A model generated the notes under the pieces. It was not told the origin of the DNA, made no database searches, and saw only the letters and a program-made list of their open reading frames with translations. Position numbers and translations under genes: made by a program. Positions 48,881 through 61,404 of a stretch of DNA of 64,000 nucleotides are shown here, one piece after another. Within the stretch, counting starts at the first letter, position 1. Each line of letters starts with the position of its first letter. Source of the stretch: Ridgeia piscesae (lineage: Eukaryota > Annelida > Polychaeta > Sabellida > Siboglinidae); assembly GCA_025642075.2 (NCBI GenBank), contig JAODUO010001743.1, positions 1 through 64,000 of the forward strand. The letters run 5' to 3'.

Positions 48881-49501
48881 GGCCGGGAGAAACCCCCTCT
48901 TCGGGCGTAAAATGAGGTATATTCAAATATTGTGTCACTGTGATGTCTAAAATAGACATAGAACACCATATTTGGCAGAAAGCATCTTGAGATAGTGGGG
49001 AAGGCGACCGTGAGTGATTTTAGGGCTTTCCGCGATCCATTTCCGTAATATGAGCCATTGCGTCCCAAAAATGATGAAACATCGTCCTTCGCCTGTCAGA
49101 AATTAATATTTACAAGCCTTTTGAAATGAACGACATTGATTATTTTCCAAGTAGGAAACTTCCCACGGCAATATACGTCTATTTGTACCAAGATGACCTC
49201 TCTATCTTGAAGATTGAGCCGACTGTGGGTGAAAAGCCTAACACACCCTAAATCACTGAAATTTCAGTTATCGGATGTCGGGTCTTCTTAATGCATTACT
49301 ATCTTTATTTGATTGATAATAATCACGCAATGGCTCACATTATGGAATTGGAATGTGGAAAGCTTCTAAATCACATACGCTCGCCTTCCCCACGATGCTT
49401 TCTGCCATATGTGGTGTTTCTATGTCTATTTGTGACGTCACAGTGACACAATATTTGAATATATACCTCATTTTAGGCCCGTAAAGGGGGTTTCTGGTCC
49501 C
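48881..49501. mobile_element. MITE with about 130-bp inverted ends
   Basis: The left arm (48881-49012) and right arm (49378-49501) are imperfect inverted copies sharing AGAAACCCCCT, AAAATGAGGTATAT, CAAATATTGTGTCACTGTGA, AATAGACATAGAA and GCAGAAAGCATC. TTA lies outside both ends, which would suit PIF/Harbinger, tentatively. It starts 46 bases after the donor of Ig exon 2. Confidence 0.8.
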
Positions 49502-49507
49502 TTAAGG

Positions 49508-50345
49508 AGGGACAGAGGTATCCAGTGGACTCTCTTCTCCCAGTTAGAAGACCTCGACTTTGCCGATGACCTTGCATTTCTATCAATAAAGCTTGACCAT
49601 CTGCAGGAAAAACTGATAAATTAGACAGCTATGCAAAGCAAACTGGGCTTACCATCAGTACAGTACAACCAAGACACAAGTGATGAGTATCAATACCACT
49701 TCAACCGCACATGTTACCCTTAATGTTGACCCACTTGAATTTGTAGAGGACTTTACCTAACTGGGTAGTGACATCAGTAAAGACAATGGAGCCCAAAAAG
49801 ACATCAAAGCAAGACTGGGAAAAGCCCGCTGTGCTTTTGCCAAACTTCGGAACATTTGGAAGTCCAAGCAGTATACCATGAAAACAAAATTAAGACTTTA
49901 CAACAGTAATGTGAAGTCTATCTTACTGTATGGCTCAGAGAGCTGGCGAGTGGTTAAAGGGGACATGGCAAAGATCGACGCCTTCCACAATGGATGTTTG
50001 AGAAAGATCTGAGGGATAGTCTGGCCCAATAATATATCTAACGTGGAACTCCACAATAAGACGGGCTCCAACAGCGCTCTCCTGGAAATTAAACGCCGAG
50101 GACTGCGATGGCTAGGACACGTCCTGAGAATGCCTAAAGAAAGTATCCCCAAAGTTGCCCTAAATGGACGCCACCCGGAAGAAGGAAACCAGGACGACCA
50201 CAGACAACATGGCGAAAGAGAGTATTGGCAGAGCTACCAGAGGTAGGGCTCTCGTGGGGCGAGGCTCAGCCCCCAGCTAAATACAGGACCCTGTGGAGGG
50301 ACGTTGTTGTAGCCCTGTGTCCCACTGTCGTTGCGTGATGTTTCT
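49508..50345 (+). mobile_element. LINE fragment with reverse transcriptase FADD motif, degraded
   Basis: It reads RGIQWTLFSQLEDLDFADDL and AFLSIKLDHLQEKL, later ILLYGSESWRVVKGDMAKID, and LLEIKRRGLRWLGHVLRMPK. The catalytic FADD and the GSE.WR and RWLGH tail are typical of Jockey/RTE-superclade LINEs. Several stops break the frame. Confidence 0.85.
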
Positions 50346-50399
50346 GTGACATCCCTGCAGTATGACTCTACTCTCAGGATTGCGTCCATACCACTCAGA

Positions 50400-51450
50400 T
50401 ATTTTTTCACATGAGTGGTTCTATAACCAGTCTGTTGTCCCTCTTGTTGACGCCAGTGAACGGAGTGGCACCAAAAATCGCCATCAACTTGTTCATCTTG
50501 TCTTGTCGAACTAGCACCTTGGCGCCCACGATTACGTTTGAATATCTTGTCCCACGTCTGGCGTCAGAGTATATCTTTGCCTTGCCCTTTTGTTCGGCAT
50601 CACGATCGCGCACTGCCACGTCGGGTACGTGGTTCATAGTCATGCCAAATAGTTTGCCTCTCATCTTGCAGCCAAACACCCATTCCGTCGGACTCTTCCC
50701 TGCGGTGGGATTTTCGATGCTGCGGTAGGAAGTACTTCCTCATCTCCTCCCTCCAATCGCGCGATTCCGCCTGTGCGATCTGGATCCGTTTGAGGAGTGA
50801 CGCGTTCTGGCGTTCTACTTCTCCATTCGTCTGTGCCTACCTGGCGGTCACTTTGCATTGCACAATATTGTTTTGCTTGCAGTAGTCTTGAAATGTATCC
50901 GATGCGAACTGTGGATCGTTATCAGACTTCGGCGACATAGGAAGACCATGTCTACTGAATTTGTCGTCCAGACAGTCGATCACCTTTCCTACTGTTGTGA
51001 TTTGGACTACATCATCTTCCTAATAGCGGCTGTTGTAGTCTACCACAATGTTTTATCACGTTCTGGACATGCCATGTCGCGGCCGAAATGTCACATTTTG
51101 TCACATCGGTAGCAACCGTTGTTCCTGTTCGTGGTTGTGATTTATGCTCGTGAAGCTCACCGCCGCCTTCCCTTTTGACCCTGTTGACGTGTCCTGACGA
51201 CGGGGCTGGATCAACTCGGTCCGCGGACAGCTTGGCCATCTGCATTTCCACATCCTCACACTGCCCTGCCAAGTCCAGTGTGCGCGCCAGCGTTAATCCT
51301 GGTCCGCCTTCGAGCAACTTCCGGCGTAAATAATCGCAGCGGAACCTACACACCACTTCATCCAGTATCTGGTTATCTGTGTCCTCGATAAGAGAAGTGA
51401 GAATACGAGAAGATTGCTCCACTACCTTACAAAATGCGGCCACCTACTAC
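50400..51450 (-). mobile_element. Internally deleted Ty3/gypsy retrotransposon remnant
   Basis: On the - strand, gag-like sequence (51443-51012: ILDEVVCRFRCDYLRRKLLE, TLARTLDLAGQCEDVEMQMA) precedes integrase C-terminal sequence (50860-50407: VRDRDAEQKGKAKIYSDARR, VIVGAKVLVRQDKMNKL). Protease, reverse transcriptase and most of integrase are missing between them. No LTRs were recognised. Confidence 0.8.
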
Positions 51451-51918
51451 ACAGGTCTAGGGCAAGCAACGGCCAAACAGGAGTAGGCTTTCTCGTAAAC
51501 GGGAAATAGGAAGACCATAGAGAGGGTAAACAACATCAGCTCCTGATAGCATAATTTGTCCTGTGCATAAGCCCTACAAGCCGAAAACAGTGTAAGTACA
51601 CGCACCAACAACATCATACTCAGTAGAAGACATAGACAGCTTCTATAACGACATGGATGAGACCTTGGGAAAACCAAACCACAACACGATAGTGATGAGA
51701 CACTTTAATAAGCTTGTAAGGGATAGAACAAGCCCACGGAAATGTCAATGAACAAATTTAGGCTCGAAATGAGAAACAATTTAATAAAGATGAACGAAAT
51801 GTTTGGTTGATATATATTAAATGAAACATCTTTGATCAGATCTGGTTCAGCGTAAACATTAAATATAATTCTATTGGATATATTGTCATAAACTGTATTG
51901 TGTTTCTATTATTTTCAG

Positions 51919-51939
51919 TGCAAGGGCCCTCTGCATGCG
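51919..51939 (+). CDS. 21-nt microexon of the Ig gene
   Basis: TATTTTCAG, 21 bases, then GTAAGT. In phase 1 it adds QGPSAC between the end of Ig 2 (DLKVT) and the Cys-rich exon. The phase agrees with both neighbours. Confidence 0.5.
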
Positions 51940-52099
51940 GTAAGTATTATTATATTTACATTATTTTTACTAATAGCAATAATGTTCTCTCAACTTTGTC
52001 ATTGATATTATTGTTTTAAAATTATTAGAACGTTAGTCAATTCAATTCACTTTAATGTCCTTAAAAGGATATTCATTGTACAGCCCAAGATCGCATCTA

Positions 52100-53130
52100 A
52101 GATAAAAAAAATTGTCACAAAACACAAATAAAATTCAATTCAATATGTAACCACACAATAAGCAAATCTGCTGGCATCTTTGTTTAACAATCTAATTGCA
52201 ACAGGCATAAAACTCCTGCTGTAGCGAGCCGTTTTATATTTAATGCAACGATATCTCCTTCGAGACGGAAGAACATGGAAATATGTAAAGAGCGGGTGAT
52301 CAGACTCAGCAGCGACAGCACGAGCTTTCTTCAGGATTGCATGGTCGATCATTTTTGACAGCATTGGCATAGGTAAACCAATGATCTTGGCAGCGAGATT
52401 TTTAAAAGCCTGGTACGGTTACTCACGGAAAGAGCAGGATGTTACGATACACACATAGAAGAAGTTTTGGGTCAACGCTGAAAGCTTGCAAATTTCGAAG
52501 AACGTGCAGTCGCTGCTGAGACGTCTTCTGCACGGCTGTAGCATGCTCTGTAAAGGCCCCTTTCTTATATAACACAACACCAAGAAGGTACTTGAATGAA
52601 TCGACCTGTTCTACAGTTTCACTATTGATGACAATAGGACTAATGACAGTTCTATTATGAAGGAAATCTGTGTACAGTTCTTTCGTTTTGGAAACATTGA
52701 GATGCAGAAAGTTGGAACTGCACCAACTGGAGAATCGTACCACTGAAGACAGATATGATTGGTATGAGGCAAATTCACTCAAATTAGCGAGCATGGGTGT
52801 ATCATCAGAATACCTCACAAACATGGTAGATGGATCAACACTTCAACAGTCATTAGTATACAAAGTGTACAAAAATGGACTCAGGACACAACCCTGAGGC
52901 ACACCTGTGTTGCTAACAATGACTGGTGACGTTGTGTCATCCACTCGAACACACTGTTGGCAATTGCTTAAGAAATTGAAAACCCAGTGAACAATTGCGG
53001 CTGGAACTTCCAGTTTCTGTAATTTATCATTCATGACATGTCTCTGGTATTAAATGCTGAACTGAAATCGATAAATAAGACTCGAGCATAATTACCAGCT
53101 GTTTCCATGTGTTCTAATAGTTTGTGCAGA
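52100..53130 (-). mobile_element. 5'-truncated CR1/L2-type LINE
   Basis: On the - strand: WVFNFLSNCQQCVRVDDTTS, GVPQGCVLSPFLYTLYTNDC, RYSDDTPMLANLSEFASY, FLHLNVSKTKELYTDFLHNR and the tail SDHPLFTYFHVLPSRRRYR. GVPQG and the D-D motif (YSDD) are reverse transcriptase motifs, and NFLHLN..KTKEL is typical of the CR1/L2 group. The frame shifts at least twice. The 3' end, with ATTCAATTCAAT on the + strand, lies near 52130. Confidence 0.88.
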
Positions 53131-53204
53131 AGGCACGCTACTGTGTTATTGCGCAATGTACGTATTGTAATTGTGCTACAAGATGAATGAATGGCTTTGT
53201 CCCG

Positions 53205-53281
53205 TCACACACGCACACGCACACGCACACACACACGCACGCACACACACACACACACACACCCAAACACACACAAACATA

Positions 53282-53329
<48 letters not shown>

Positions 53330-53358
53330 AAACACACCAAACATACACACACACACAC

Positions 53359-53408
<50 letters not shown>

Positions 53409-53412
53409 CATA
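53205..53412 (+). repeat. CA microsatellite, interrupted
   Basis: About 200 bases of CA with ACGC and CAAACA interruptions, just upstream of the Cys-rich exon. Confidence 0.95.
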
Positions 53413-53592
53413 CACACAAACACATACATTATATAGATATATTCAAATAGCACGACTTAACAATAAAATTAACTTGTTTGCGCTTATAGTCACCTCGCTA
53501 ATCAGATCACATTTTGGCCTTGTTCCAATTATGGCGACCTAAATAGCGAGGTTGTGCTCCACTAATCCATGTCCGTGTTGCGCGTGGTATAG

Positions 53593-53715
53593 AGAAGTTC
53601 TGCAAGGTGTCTTGTCCCGACGGCGACTGCAGCTGTGACGCTGGCTCTGATCCACCCGTCGTGCTGAAATGCTGCCACAGGAAGTGTTGCAGCTGCCAAT
53701 GCACAAAGAAAGGAG
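53593..53715 (+). CDS. Cys-rich exon of the Ig gene
   Basis: Phase 1 in and out, 123 nt. It reads EKFCKVSCPDGDCSCDAGSD and PPVVLKCCHRKCCSCQCTKK. The KCCHRKCCSC cluster resembles an acylated juxtamembrane stretch. A second frame over the first half (LVPTATAAVTLALI) is hydrophobic, so an ancestral membrane segment may have been lost to compensating indels. A metallothionein-like reading is possible but less likely. Confidence 0.5.
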
Positions 53716-54112
53716 GTGCCATTTGCCAAACCTTCAGACATGTATGGTGTCCCGATTTGATTTAGGAGGAACATTTTGAGAAGGGAGAATGACATTTAAA
53801 AATAATTCGAAAATTAGACGATTGGGCATCGGTTGCAGTAACCGAACCAACATAATGTGACTTTTCTCAAAGCGCAGTGAATTGTCAATCATATATAAAA
53901 CGGTCCAAATTATATTAGAAAAAGAACAGTGTGATAATCGTGTTGTTTTTCTGCGTTCTAACATGTTCCTCCCAATATTATAGGGCATTGACAACAATTC
54001 AGTTCATCAGCACTAGAAATTAAACACACTTTCGGACTCCAACAAGCCAGGCTTCCCACACCCACCCCCACACTCGCAGCCTCACCCCCATGCACATACA
54101 TACGTACGCATA

Positions 54113-54415
<303 letters not shown>

Positions 54416-54449
54416 CCTCTTACACCCACCCCAACACTACTGTGTGTGA

Positions 54450-55546
54450 CAGGGTTGGCATCAAATAAGTATTTGCATTTGTATTTGAATACAGACATTT
54501 GGTGTATTTGTATTTGAATTAAAAATCACAAAAAGGCGTGTATTTGATATTTGGTCTATATTTGAAAAGTATTTGCAAATAAATTGTCACAAAATACAAA
54601 TAAAATTCAATTCAATATGTAACCACACAATAAGCAAATCTGCTGGCATCTTTGTTTAACAATCTAATTGCAACAGGCATAAAACTCCTGCTGTAGCGAG
54701 CCGTTTTGTATTTTATGCAACGATCTCTTCTTCGAGACGGAAGAACATGAAAATGTGTAAAGAGCGGGTGATCAGACTCAGCAGCGACAGCACGGGGTTT
54801 CTTCAGGATTGCATGGTCGATCATTTGGGACAGCATTGGCATAGGTAAACCAATGATCTTGGCAGCGGGATTTTCAAAAGCCTGGTACGGTTACTCACGG
54901 AAAGAAAAAATCAAATACATATAAAATTTACCAACAAAAGATTAAGCATTGCCTGACATAAACTGGATCAGGAGTCAAAACAGAATGTCACCTGGTCAGG
55001 CAGGAGTGGGCAGGCACCACTGAGAAAATTGGTCTACAGTGAAGCTGGTCAAACATAAGCATCAATGTATGAATGGGAGCCAGTGAAGCTTATCTATGGC
55101 CATAAAGGCAGGTATTCATAGGGAGTGTGCTTCAAAGAATCCTGCTGTGTAAATATCCTGAGCTAAGACAAAGGAACCCAGGTTTCCTCCAGTGCAGGGG
55201 AAGAGCTACCCACTAGTTGGTACAGTAGTACAGATAAGGACAGTCTAGTAAACCTGCCTGCCAATTAATCTACTGCAGTCTATCAAACAAATGAAAAAAA
55301 TCTACCCACTATGATACACTTGAACTATAATAGAAACACGGGCCAATATTTGAATCATATTTTAATCAAATTTCAAAAATAGCAATGTATTTGAATCGTA
55401 TTTTAATATAAAAATGGCAGTGTATTTGTATTTGAATTGGAAATGTATAGTTATATTTGTATTGAAATCTGGAAAAGCAATGTATTTGAATTTGCACGAG
55501 TTATATTTGTTTTTGATTCCAAAATGTGTATTTGAATTCAACCCTG
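54450..55546. mobile_element. Non-autonomous hAT-type transposon with 8-bp target duplication
   Basis: The element starts CAGGGTTG..CAAATA at 54450 and ends with the inverted TATTTG..CAACCCTG at 55546. GTGTGTGA lies directly outside on both sides (54442-54449 and 55547-55554). An 8-bp duplication and CAGGG ends define the hAT group. Subterminal regions are full of TATTTGAAT motifs. No transposase is encoded. A CR1/L2 LINE tail is nested inside. Confidence 0.92.
54588..54905 (-). mobile_element. CR1/L2-type LINE 3' tail nested inside the hAT element
   Basis: It matches 52119-52430 almost base for base over about 310 bases and ends after CCTGGTACGGTTACTCACGG. On the - strand it reads SDHPLFTHFHVLPSRRRDR. 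It is a short 5'-truncated copy of the family at 52100-53130. Confidence 0.9.
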
Positions 55547-55799
55547 GTGTGTGACGGTTTAAACTGAAGAACTTCAATATAATGTGAGAATTCTTAAACA
55601 CATGCCCGCATCTTGTATTATCTACTATGCAATGTAGTCTAGCGAGCACCCTTCGGAAATATACTTTTAATCGGTTTCACTAGATCGAAAAATACATAGA
55701 AACGGTTTGTTATGTTAACAAGTCAGCAAAATGTAATGTATTAATGTATCATTTTATGCAAATTTGTGACGCCATTATTAAAAAATAAATTTGTCATTA

Positions 55800-56420
55800 C
55801 ATCACGGTCAATAGTGCACATCCATCGAAGTCTCGCGATTATGTCCGTCGTTGATCAGGGATGTGAACTGTTCCAACTGCTTCATCATGTGAGGCTTGAC
55901 GTTCCAGTCCTCACGGAGTTGCAAGAACGCGTTGTGAAACCTGGGGTTTTCAGTGAACCCACCTTCCCCTTCCATTTGAAGGCACTGGTGCAATCCTCTA
56001 CAACCGATGAAGTGTGGCACAGCAGTCATCTCCGGATACTGCGAGATCAGAGAGTGGTGAGATATGCCTACAGGTGTTTAATCAGATGGTGGTCAAAAAG
56101 CACTTCTTGTTCTCGACTGACACCATCTACAGTCTACCAAAGCCCAAGAGACGTTGAGGCGCAGGAGTTCAGAGAAGATTACTCTGGCTGTACCAGCGAC
56201 CAGGAAGCCACACGACGTCAATATGTTCCTTGCAAATGACGACAACAACGAGCAGCTCTGCCAGCTCGTGCTGAGAGTTTGGATTCATCAACAGACAGTT
56301 TCAAGGCTGGAGAGAACCGAGATGGCAGTGCGGATCGTAGAAGGGAAAGCCCATCAACTCGTCTCATCGAAAGGCAAAGTGATTGTAAAGCCCGTATTGT
56401 TATTATCATTACTGCATAGA
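55800..56420. mobile_element. Probable remnant of an unclassified retroelement
   Basis: The - strand holds GGFTENPRFHNAFLQLREDW, and the + strand holds VNMFLANDDNNEQLCQLVLR followed by RLERTEMAVRIVEGKAHQLV. These look like pieces of elements found in many invertebrate genomes, but I cannot name the family. All frames are broken. Confidence 0.4.
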
Positions 56421-56428
56421 TATCGCAC

Positions 56429-56431
<3 letters not shown>

Positions 56432-56485
<54 letters not shown>
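56432..56485 (+). repeat. TTA trinucleotide microsatellite
   Basis: About 18 perfect TTA units. Confidence 0.95.
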
Positions 56486-56486
<1 letters not shown>

Positions 56487-57079
56487 GAACAGATGGGTTT
56501 CACTCTTTCTATTATTACCTCAGTTTTCAAACACCAGTGGCCCTTTGTCTTTCAAGTCCAGCTGCGTGAGCTCCCCACAATCTAGAGGAGACGGATACGA
56601 GCATGGTGCTGTACCTCCATCACGCCACACCTCGGATACACGAACGCAGTGGTTACAACCACTGACAGATATATGTGTGATTCTTATTCACCAGGCCCAC
56701 GCCATCAACCCAACTGTATACCTCGATACGATCCACCGCTTAATACTTACTCATAAAAAACAACAGGATTTCTGTCTTTCCTCAAAAACCTAGTCTCAAC
56801 TTACTTGCAATACTGTGTGAGATACAGCGAAAAAGAAGTCACATTTTTGGTAATGCTGGCACTTTTGAATTTGCATAAGTACACGCGTAATGAATTCAAA
56901 AAAGGTCTTGCCATATTGGCTGAATAGTTTGTTCAGTAACTGCAGCACTAATTTGCATAAACATGATACGTGGGACATTTTACTGATTTGTTAACACAGC
57001 AAACCGTTTCTATGTCTAGCGACACCTATTAAAAGTATATATCCGGGGGATGCACGGTACCCCGTCCTCCCGACTAATG

Positions 57080-57826
57080 TTAACCATGGTGGCTTTATCG
57101 CACAAGTAACAAAAAGCGCCACAATGTGTTTAAGAAACCATTAAAGACCGAAATTGACCACATCCTAACAAACAGGTCAGACCTTGCCACAGACGTAACA
57201 GTCATCAACCAAGTCAACATTGGAAGTGGCTACAGATGTGTAAAGGGAAAATATAAAAACAAGAGAAGCTACCACACAAATAGGGTCAAAGAAGATCGAA
57301 TTTCAGCTCGAATTTAAGACACTACATGAACTAGATGACATCGACGCCATGAGCGAATGCATCACAGACATGATCCAACAAAGCGCAATAAACGTAGCTA
57401 TGATCCGAGCCACTGAGATTGAGGATATCGTCACGGCGAACGGCGAACGTAAACAAAGAATAGAGTACGCAGAAATATCCAAGACCTTCAAAAGGAAAGC
57501 AAAGAAGGCCGTCATGACATATAGCCATGCAAGCGATCATACGAGAAATTATCATGGCATCAAAGAGCCTGAGGAAGGTCAGAAGAACATGCACAGACAC
57601 TAGGCCAAGGCAGACTGCATGATTGCACTCGTAGATAAGCAGGGTACAGAAATCCATGATCAAGATGAGATCATAAAACGAACACAAGAATTCTACACCA
57701 AGCAATACGACAATCGAGACTAACCAGATATAACACGAAGGGAGATGGAAGCAGCACTGGGATTTAAATTGGACAGATCAGGCAACATTTATGATATAAA
57801 CATCGAAATTAAAAGGTATTAATATA

Positions 57827-57865
<39 letters not shown>

Positions 57866-58600
57866 AAAAATACATATTTCATGTCAAATTTTCAATAAAA
57901 GATGATAATCTTCAAGTAGGGAAACAAGAAAGATATCAAGAATTACAGACCGATATTTCTGTTATCAAACGTCTACAAAGTATACTCTCACGAAAGTACT
58001 AACGAAAAGGCTAGAGAAGATACTCAACGAAAACCAATCACAAGAGCAAGCTGGATTCAGAAGCGAATACTCAACGACAGCCGACTACCAATTGAAGGAG
58101 AACCGCAGAGAACATGATATCCGATCTGTATCGTACGTGTTCGTCGACTACGAGAAAGTCTTCGACTCAGTGCAAACTCGAGCAGTACTAGTCTCGCTTC
58201 AAGACCACGGGATAGAAGAATTATGATGTGTATATCGAACTCCTGAAAGACATCTACACAAACATGTGCACATACAGAAAGAAAGCAACAAGACCAACAC
58301 CAGGAGAGAGGTATGATAAGGAAACACCATATCGCCCAATATGTTTATTGCAACACTCGAAACGAAGGCAGGCTGATTTAGAACACCAGAGGCTTGATGA
58401 TAGATGGAGACTATTTCATCGTCTTCGTTTCATCGACAACATATAATATGCGCTAGTAGACATACCACATGAACGAGCTACAACAAATGCTGCAGGAGCT
58501 CGCTGATGAAAGTAAAAATCAATGTCTGAATATGAACAAGTTGATGATAAATGTCAAAAGGTGATGTTGGAAAACGAATATTATTATATTATAATACCGA
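57080..58600 (+). mobile_element. LINE remnant: endonuclease end and reverse transcriptase start
   Basis: It reads EIDHILTNRSDLATDVTVIN and QVNIGSGYRC, the C-terminal part of an APE-type endonuclease, then a charged linker, then reverse-transcriptase-like pieces with FVDYEKVFDSVQ (58138-58176). An AT microsatellite (57835-57862) and many stops interrupt it. It may be the same family as 49508-50345, which covers the other end. Confidence 0.8.
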
Positions 58601-58799
58601 CATGACAACCAAGTTCTCTGACCAATTTAGCTGGCTGTTCAGCAAAACCATTCACAGAAGGTGTCCAAATTAGACACATTTTTAAAGAGACATGAACCCA
58701 AAGCCCCTAGGCCTATAACATAAATAGTATACACACACGCGCGCACACATATTTCAGTATCTGATTTTTAGTATTTATCAGAACGCTCTAAATACTTTG

Positions 58800-59065
58800 A
58801 TCCTTGGCAGACCTGCTCAATCAAAAACACCACTTCGACTTCTCCGAAACGCATTAAGTCACGATGCAATTAATGCGCGAAGACTCTTAGTACACAAATT
58901 GCCAGACACGTACGCGTTCGTACAGCTGAGTGATCTGGAGCAACGTAGACGGAACGAAACTGCTGAAGGTTCAAAACAGCTGCGTGGGAGCCGAACCGGG
59001 GTTCTCTCAATTGAGAGGCCAATGTTTTATTCACTACGCCACCGCACCCCTGTCACACACGGTGT
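58800..59065 (-). mobile_element. tRNA-derived SINE or SINE-like element, family C
   Basis: On the - strand a tRNA-like head reads GTGGCGTAGTGAATAAAACA (box A) and CCCCGGTTCGGCTCCCA (box B) near 59050-58985. The body continues to about 58800. No second copy was found in the window. Confidence 0.6.
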
Positions 59066-59425
59066 AACACCCCGTCGTTAAACGGAGGATATGCCAACTC
59101 CTCTGTCCAGATTTGGCCGCGCAGTAATTTGTAACGGGAAGTAACATGGGAAAGTTAAATATCAAAGAGTACTGAAATTAACTCTGCTCGCCTCGGCATT
59201 ATTGTCAATCAATTTTGCTTTTAACTGGATATTTCGTTTACCGTTTGAACGTGTTGCAGGTGGAAACTTTAAAATTGCGAACGTTTTCCCCAGCTTAATA
59301 AAGTAACTAAGCACAAATTGGCAGGTAGTAAACCTTCAACATGCATGTTGTAGTCATAAGAACGTAATATTAAATTAATGGTAATTTTCATTTATCTAAA
59401 AAGCAGATCTCCACTCATTGTATGA

Positions 59426-59657
<232 letters not shown>

Positions 59658-59839
59658 ATGCAAGTGTCAATATGAGTATGTTACATTTGACTGGTGGGTC
59701 CAAAAGTTACAGTACTTTGTGTTGATAACATTACAAACAGACAACTCAAAAACTGGTCAATTATCAATGAAATATAGAGTAAAATAAAATTATTTCTGGT
59801 ACACTTTATGTATCTAATGAACTTCTTTGTTATTTTTAG

Positions 59840-59901
59840 AAGAGTTCAGAGAACATCTACTGAAAGCACCACCACAAGATGAGGTTGAGCCTCAGGATTC
59901 T
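59840..59901 (+). CDS. Acidic tail exon of the Ig gene (penultimate)
   Basis: The acceptor TATTTTTAG is followed by a phase 1 entry that completes GAA and ends at donor GTGAGT in phase 0. It reads EEFREHLLKAPPQDEVEPQD plus S. The acidic, proline-containing composition suits a cytosolic tail. The link to the Ig exons rests on phase and strand only. Confidence 0.55.
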
Positions 59902-60437
59902 GTGAGTAAATTAGAATAGTAATAACTAGTGTATTTATGAGAATCATTATTGCAATTAGGAACATAATAACAGAGTCAAGTTCTTCTATCATGAGGACTG
60001 TTGAACTTCTCTGCATGGTTGCCATGACTACGTGAGCCATGTTGATCTTCTGTGGATCCAGGTAATCTTCTGTATGGACCAAATTGGTGGTCAGTGTGGA
60101 CCATGTTTCCTTTCTAATGGACCATGGTGATCTTATGTGTGAGGCATGTTGATATTCTTCATGGACCTTGTTTGTGGGCTATATAACAGGTGTTCTCTGT
60201 GGATAAGGTTGTTCATTTTGTTCTTTGTGTTCTTATCCAAAAATGTCTGGTTTTTTTATAAGATCACTGTACAGGTGTACACTATAATAATCCCATTTTG
60301 AACATGAAACAATAAAATAATAAAACTTCTGTATGTTTGTGCTTGAAAAAAGGGACTTCGTTGACCTTCTCTGAGGACCAAGTTGTTTCCTTCTGTTATG
60401 ATACATTGTTGTCATTTGTCATTCTCCAGCGAGACGT

Positions 60438-60545
60438 ATGTAGGAGTAAGAGTAAGAGTAAGAGTAAGAGTAAGAGTAAGAGTAAGAGTAAGAGTAAGAG
60501 TAAGAGTAAGAGTAAGAGTAAGAGTAAGAGTAAGAGTAAGAGTAA
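60438..60545 (+). repeat. AGTAAG hexamer array
   Basis: About 18 units of GAGTAA in a row, ending AGAGTAACTTTATTCGC. Each unit contains AGTAAG, close to a 5' splice donor. It lies in the last intron of the Ig gene. Confidence 0.95.
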
Positions 60546-60775
60546 CTTTATTCGCAACGCAGCATGTACAAGAACCAACATAAGCATAGTAATAAATTGT
60601 CAGCATGTTGCACTGCATGGCTGTCACTTGGCTAAGAGTCGTCTTCCAGTGACACCATCATCATTAAAAAATAACCATCATTACTATAGATATACAATAC
60701 ACGTTTGTAGTATTACAACACAATACAACAGGAGAATTATCAAAGTTATTATTTTTTTATTATTATTATGTGAAG

Positions 60776-60916
60776 GAACTGGCTGCGATTGAAGAGAGTC
60801 TGGACCTTGGCACAGACAGGAAACACTTCAAGGCGAGGATGCAGATGGAGGGACAGTCAGAAGATAAAGTTAAAGAACATGTGAACAGTGATTACTTGAA
60901 TAACACAGATGTGTGA
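60776..60916 (+). CDS. Last exon (acidic tail with stop)
   Basis: After a T-rich acceptor ending GTGAAG, 46 codons and TGA in phase 0: ELAAIEESLDLGTDRKHFKA, RMQMEGQSEDKVKEHV and NSDYLNNTDV. It is charged, with no known domain. It may belong with the exon at 59840 to a separate gene if the Ig part is dead. Confidence 0.55.
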   Translation, partial: ELAAIEESLDLGTDRKHFKARMQMEGQSEDKVKEHVNSDYLNNTDV

Positions 60917-61404
60917 TCGAGAACTGAAGTGGGGTGGACTGGATTAAGTAACTATATTAGCTGTGATATCATGATAACCTACAACCATTTAAAGAACAAT
61001 ATGAAAATGTTTACATGTGTTAAAATACTGTAATGGCTGTGCGTATTCATGACATCTAAAAATAACTACATTGTCAACTGTCAAAAAAGTAGGGACAAAT
61101 AGTTAACAGAGATCCCAGTCTGGATATTTACGAGCATGATCCTGTATACAAACTATTTAATCTTGTATATTTAAAGGGCATCTGAATATACAGTGTCAGT
61201 GCACTGTACTCTAAATACATAGAATCTTTACAGTAGTAGATACCAATGTTTAAAGTTGCACTAAGAAAGTGAATGAAATTACTAGATCAGTAGTTAAGTT
61301 CTGTGTTTTGTTATATTAACAATGCTCATGTAGTATGCCAAAAGATGTTTGATGAGAAACGTATATTAGAGCATTCCTGTTACTCATCGCACATGTTCGT
61401 AGTA

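Noticed and set aside
50400..51450. Functional gypsy polyprotein
   Set aside because: Protease, reverse transcriptase and most of integrase are deleted, and the remaining frames are broken.
53593..53715. Metallothionein exon
   Set aside because: Cysteine spacing does not follow the repeated CxC pattern of mollusc metallothioneins, and the splice phases fit the Ig gene.
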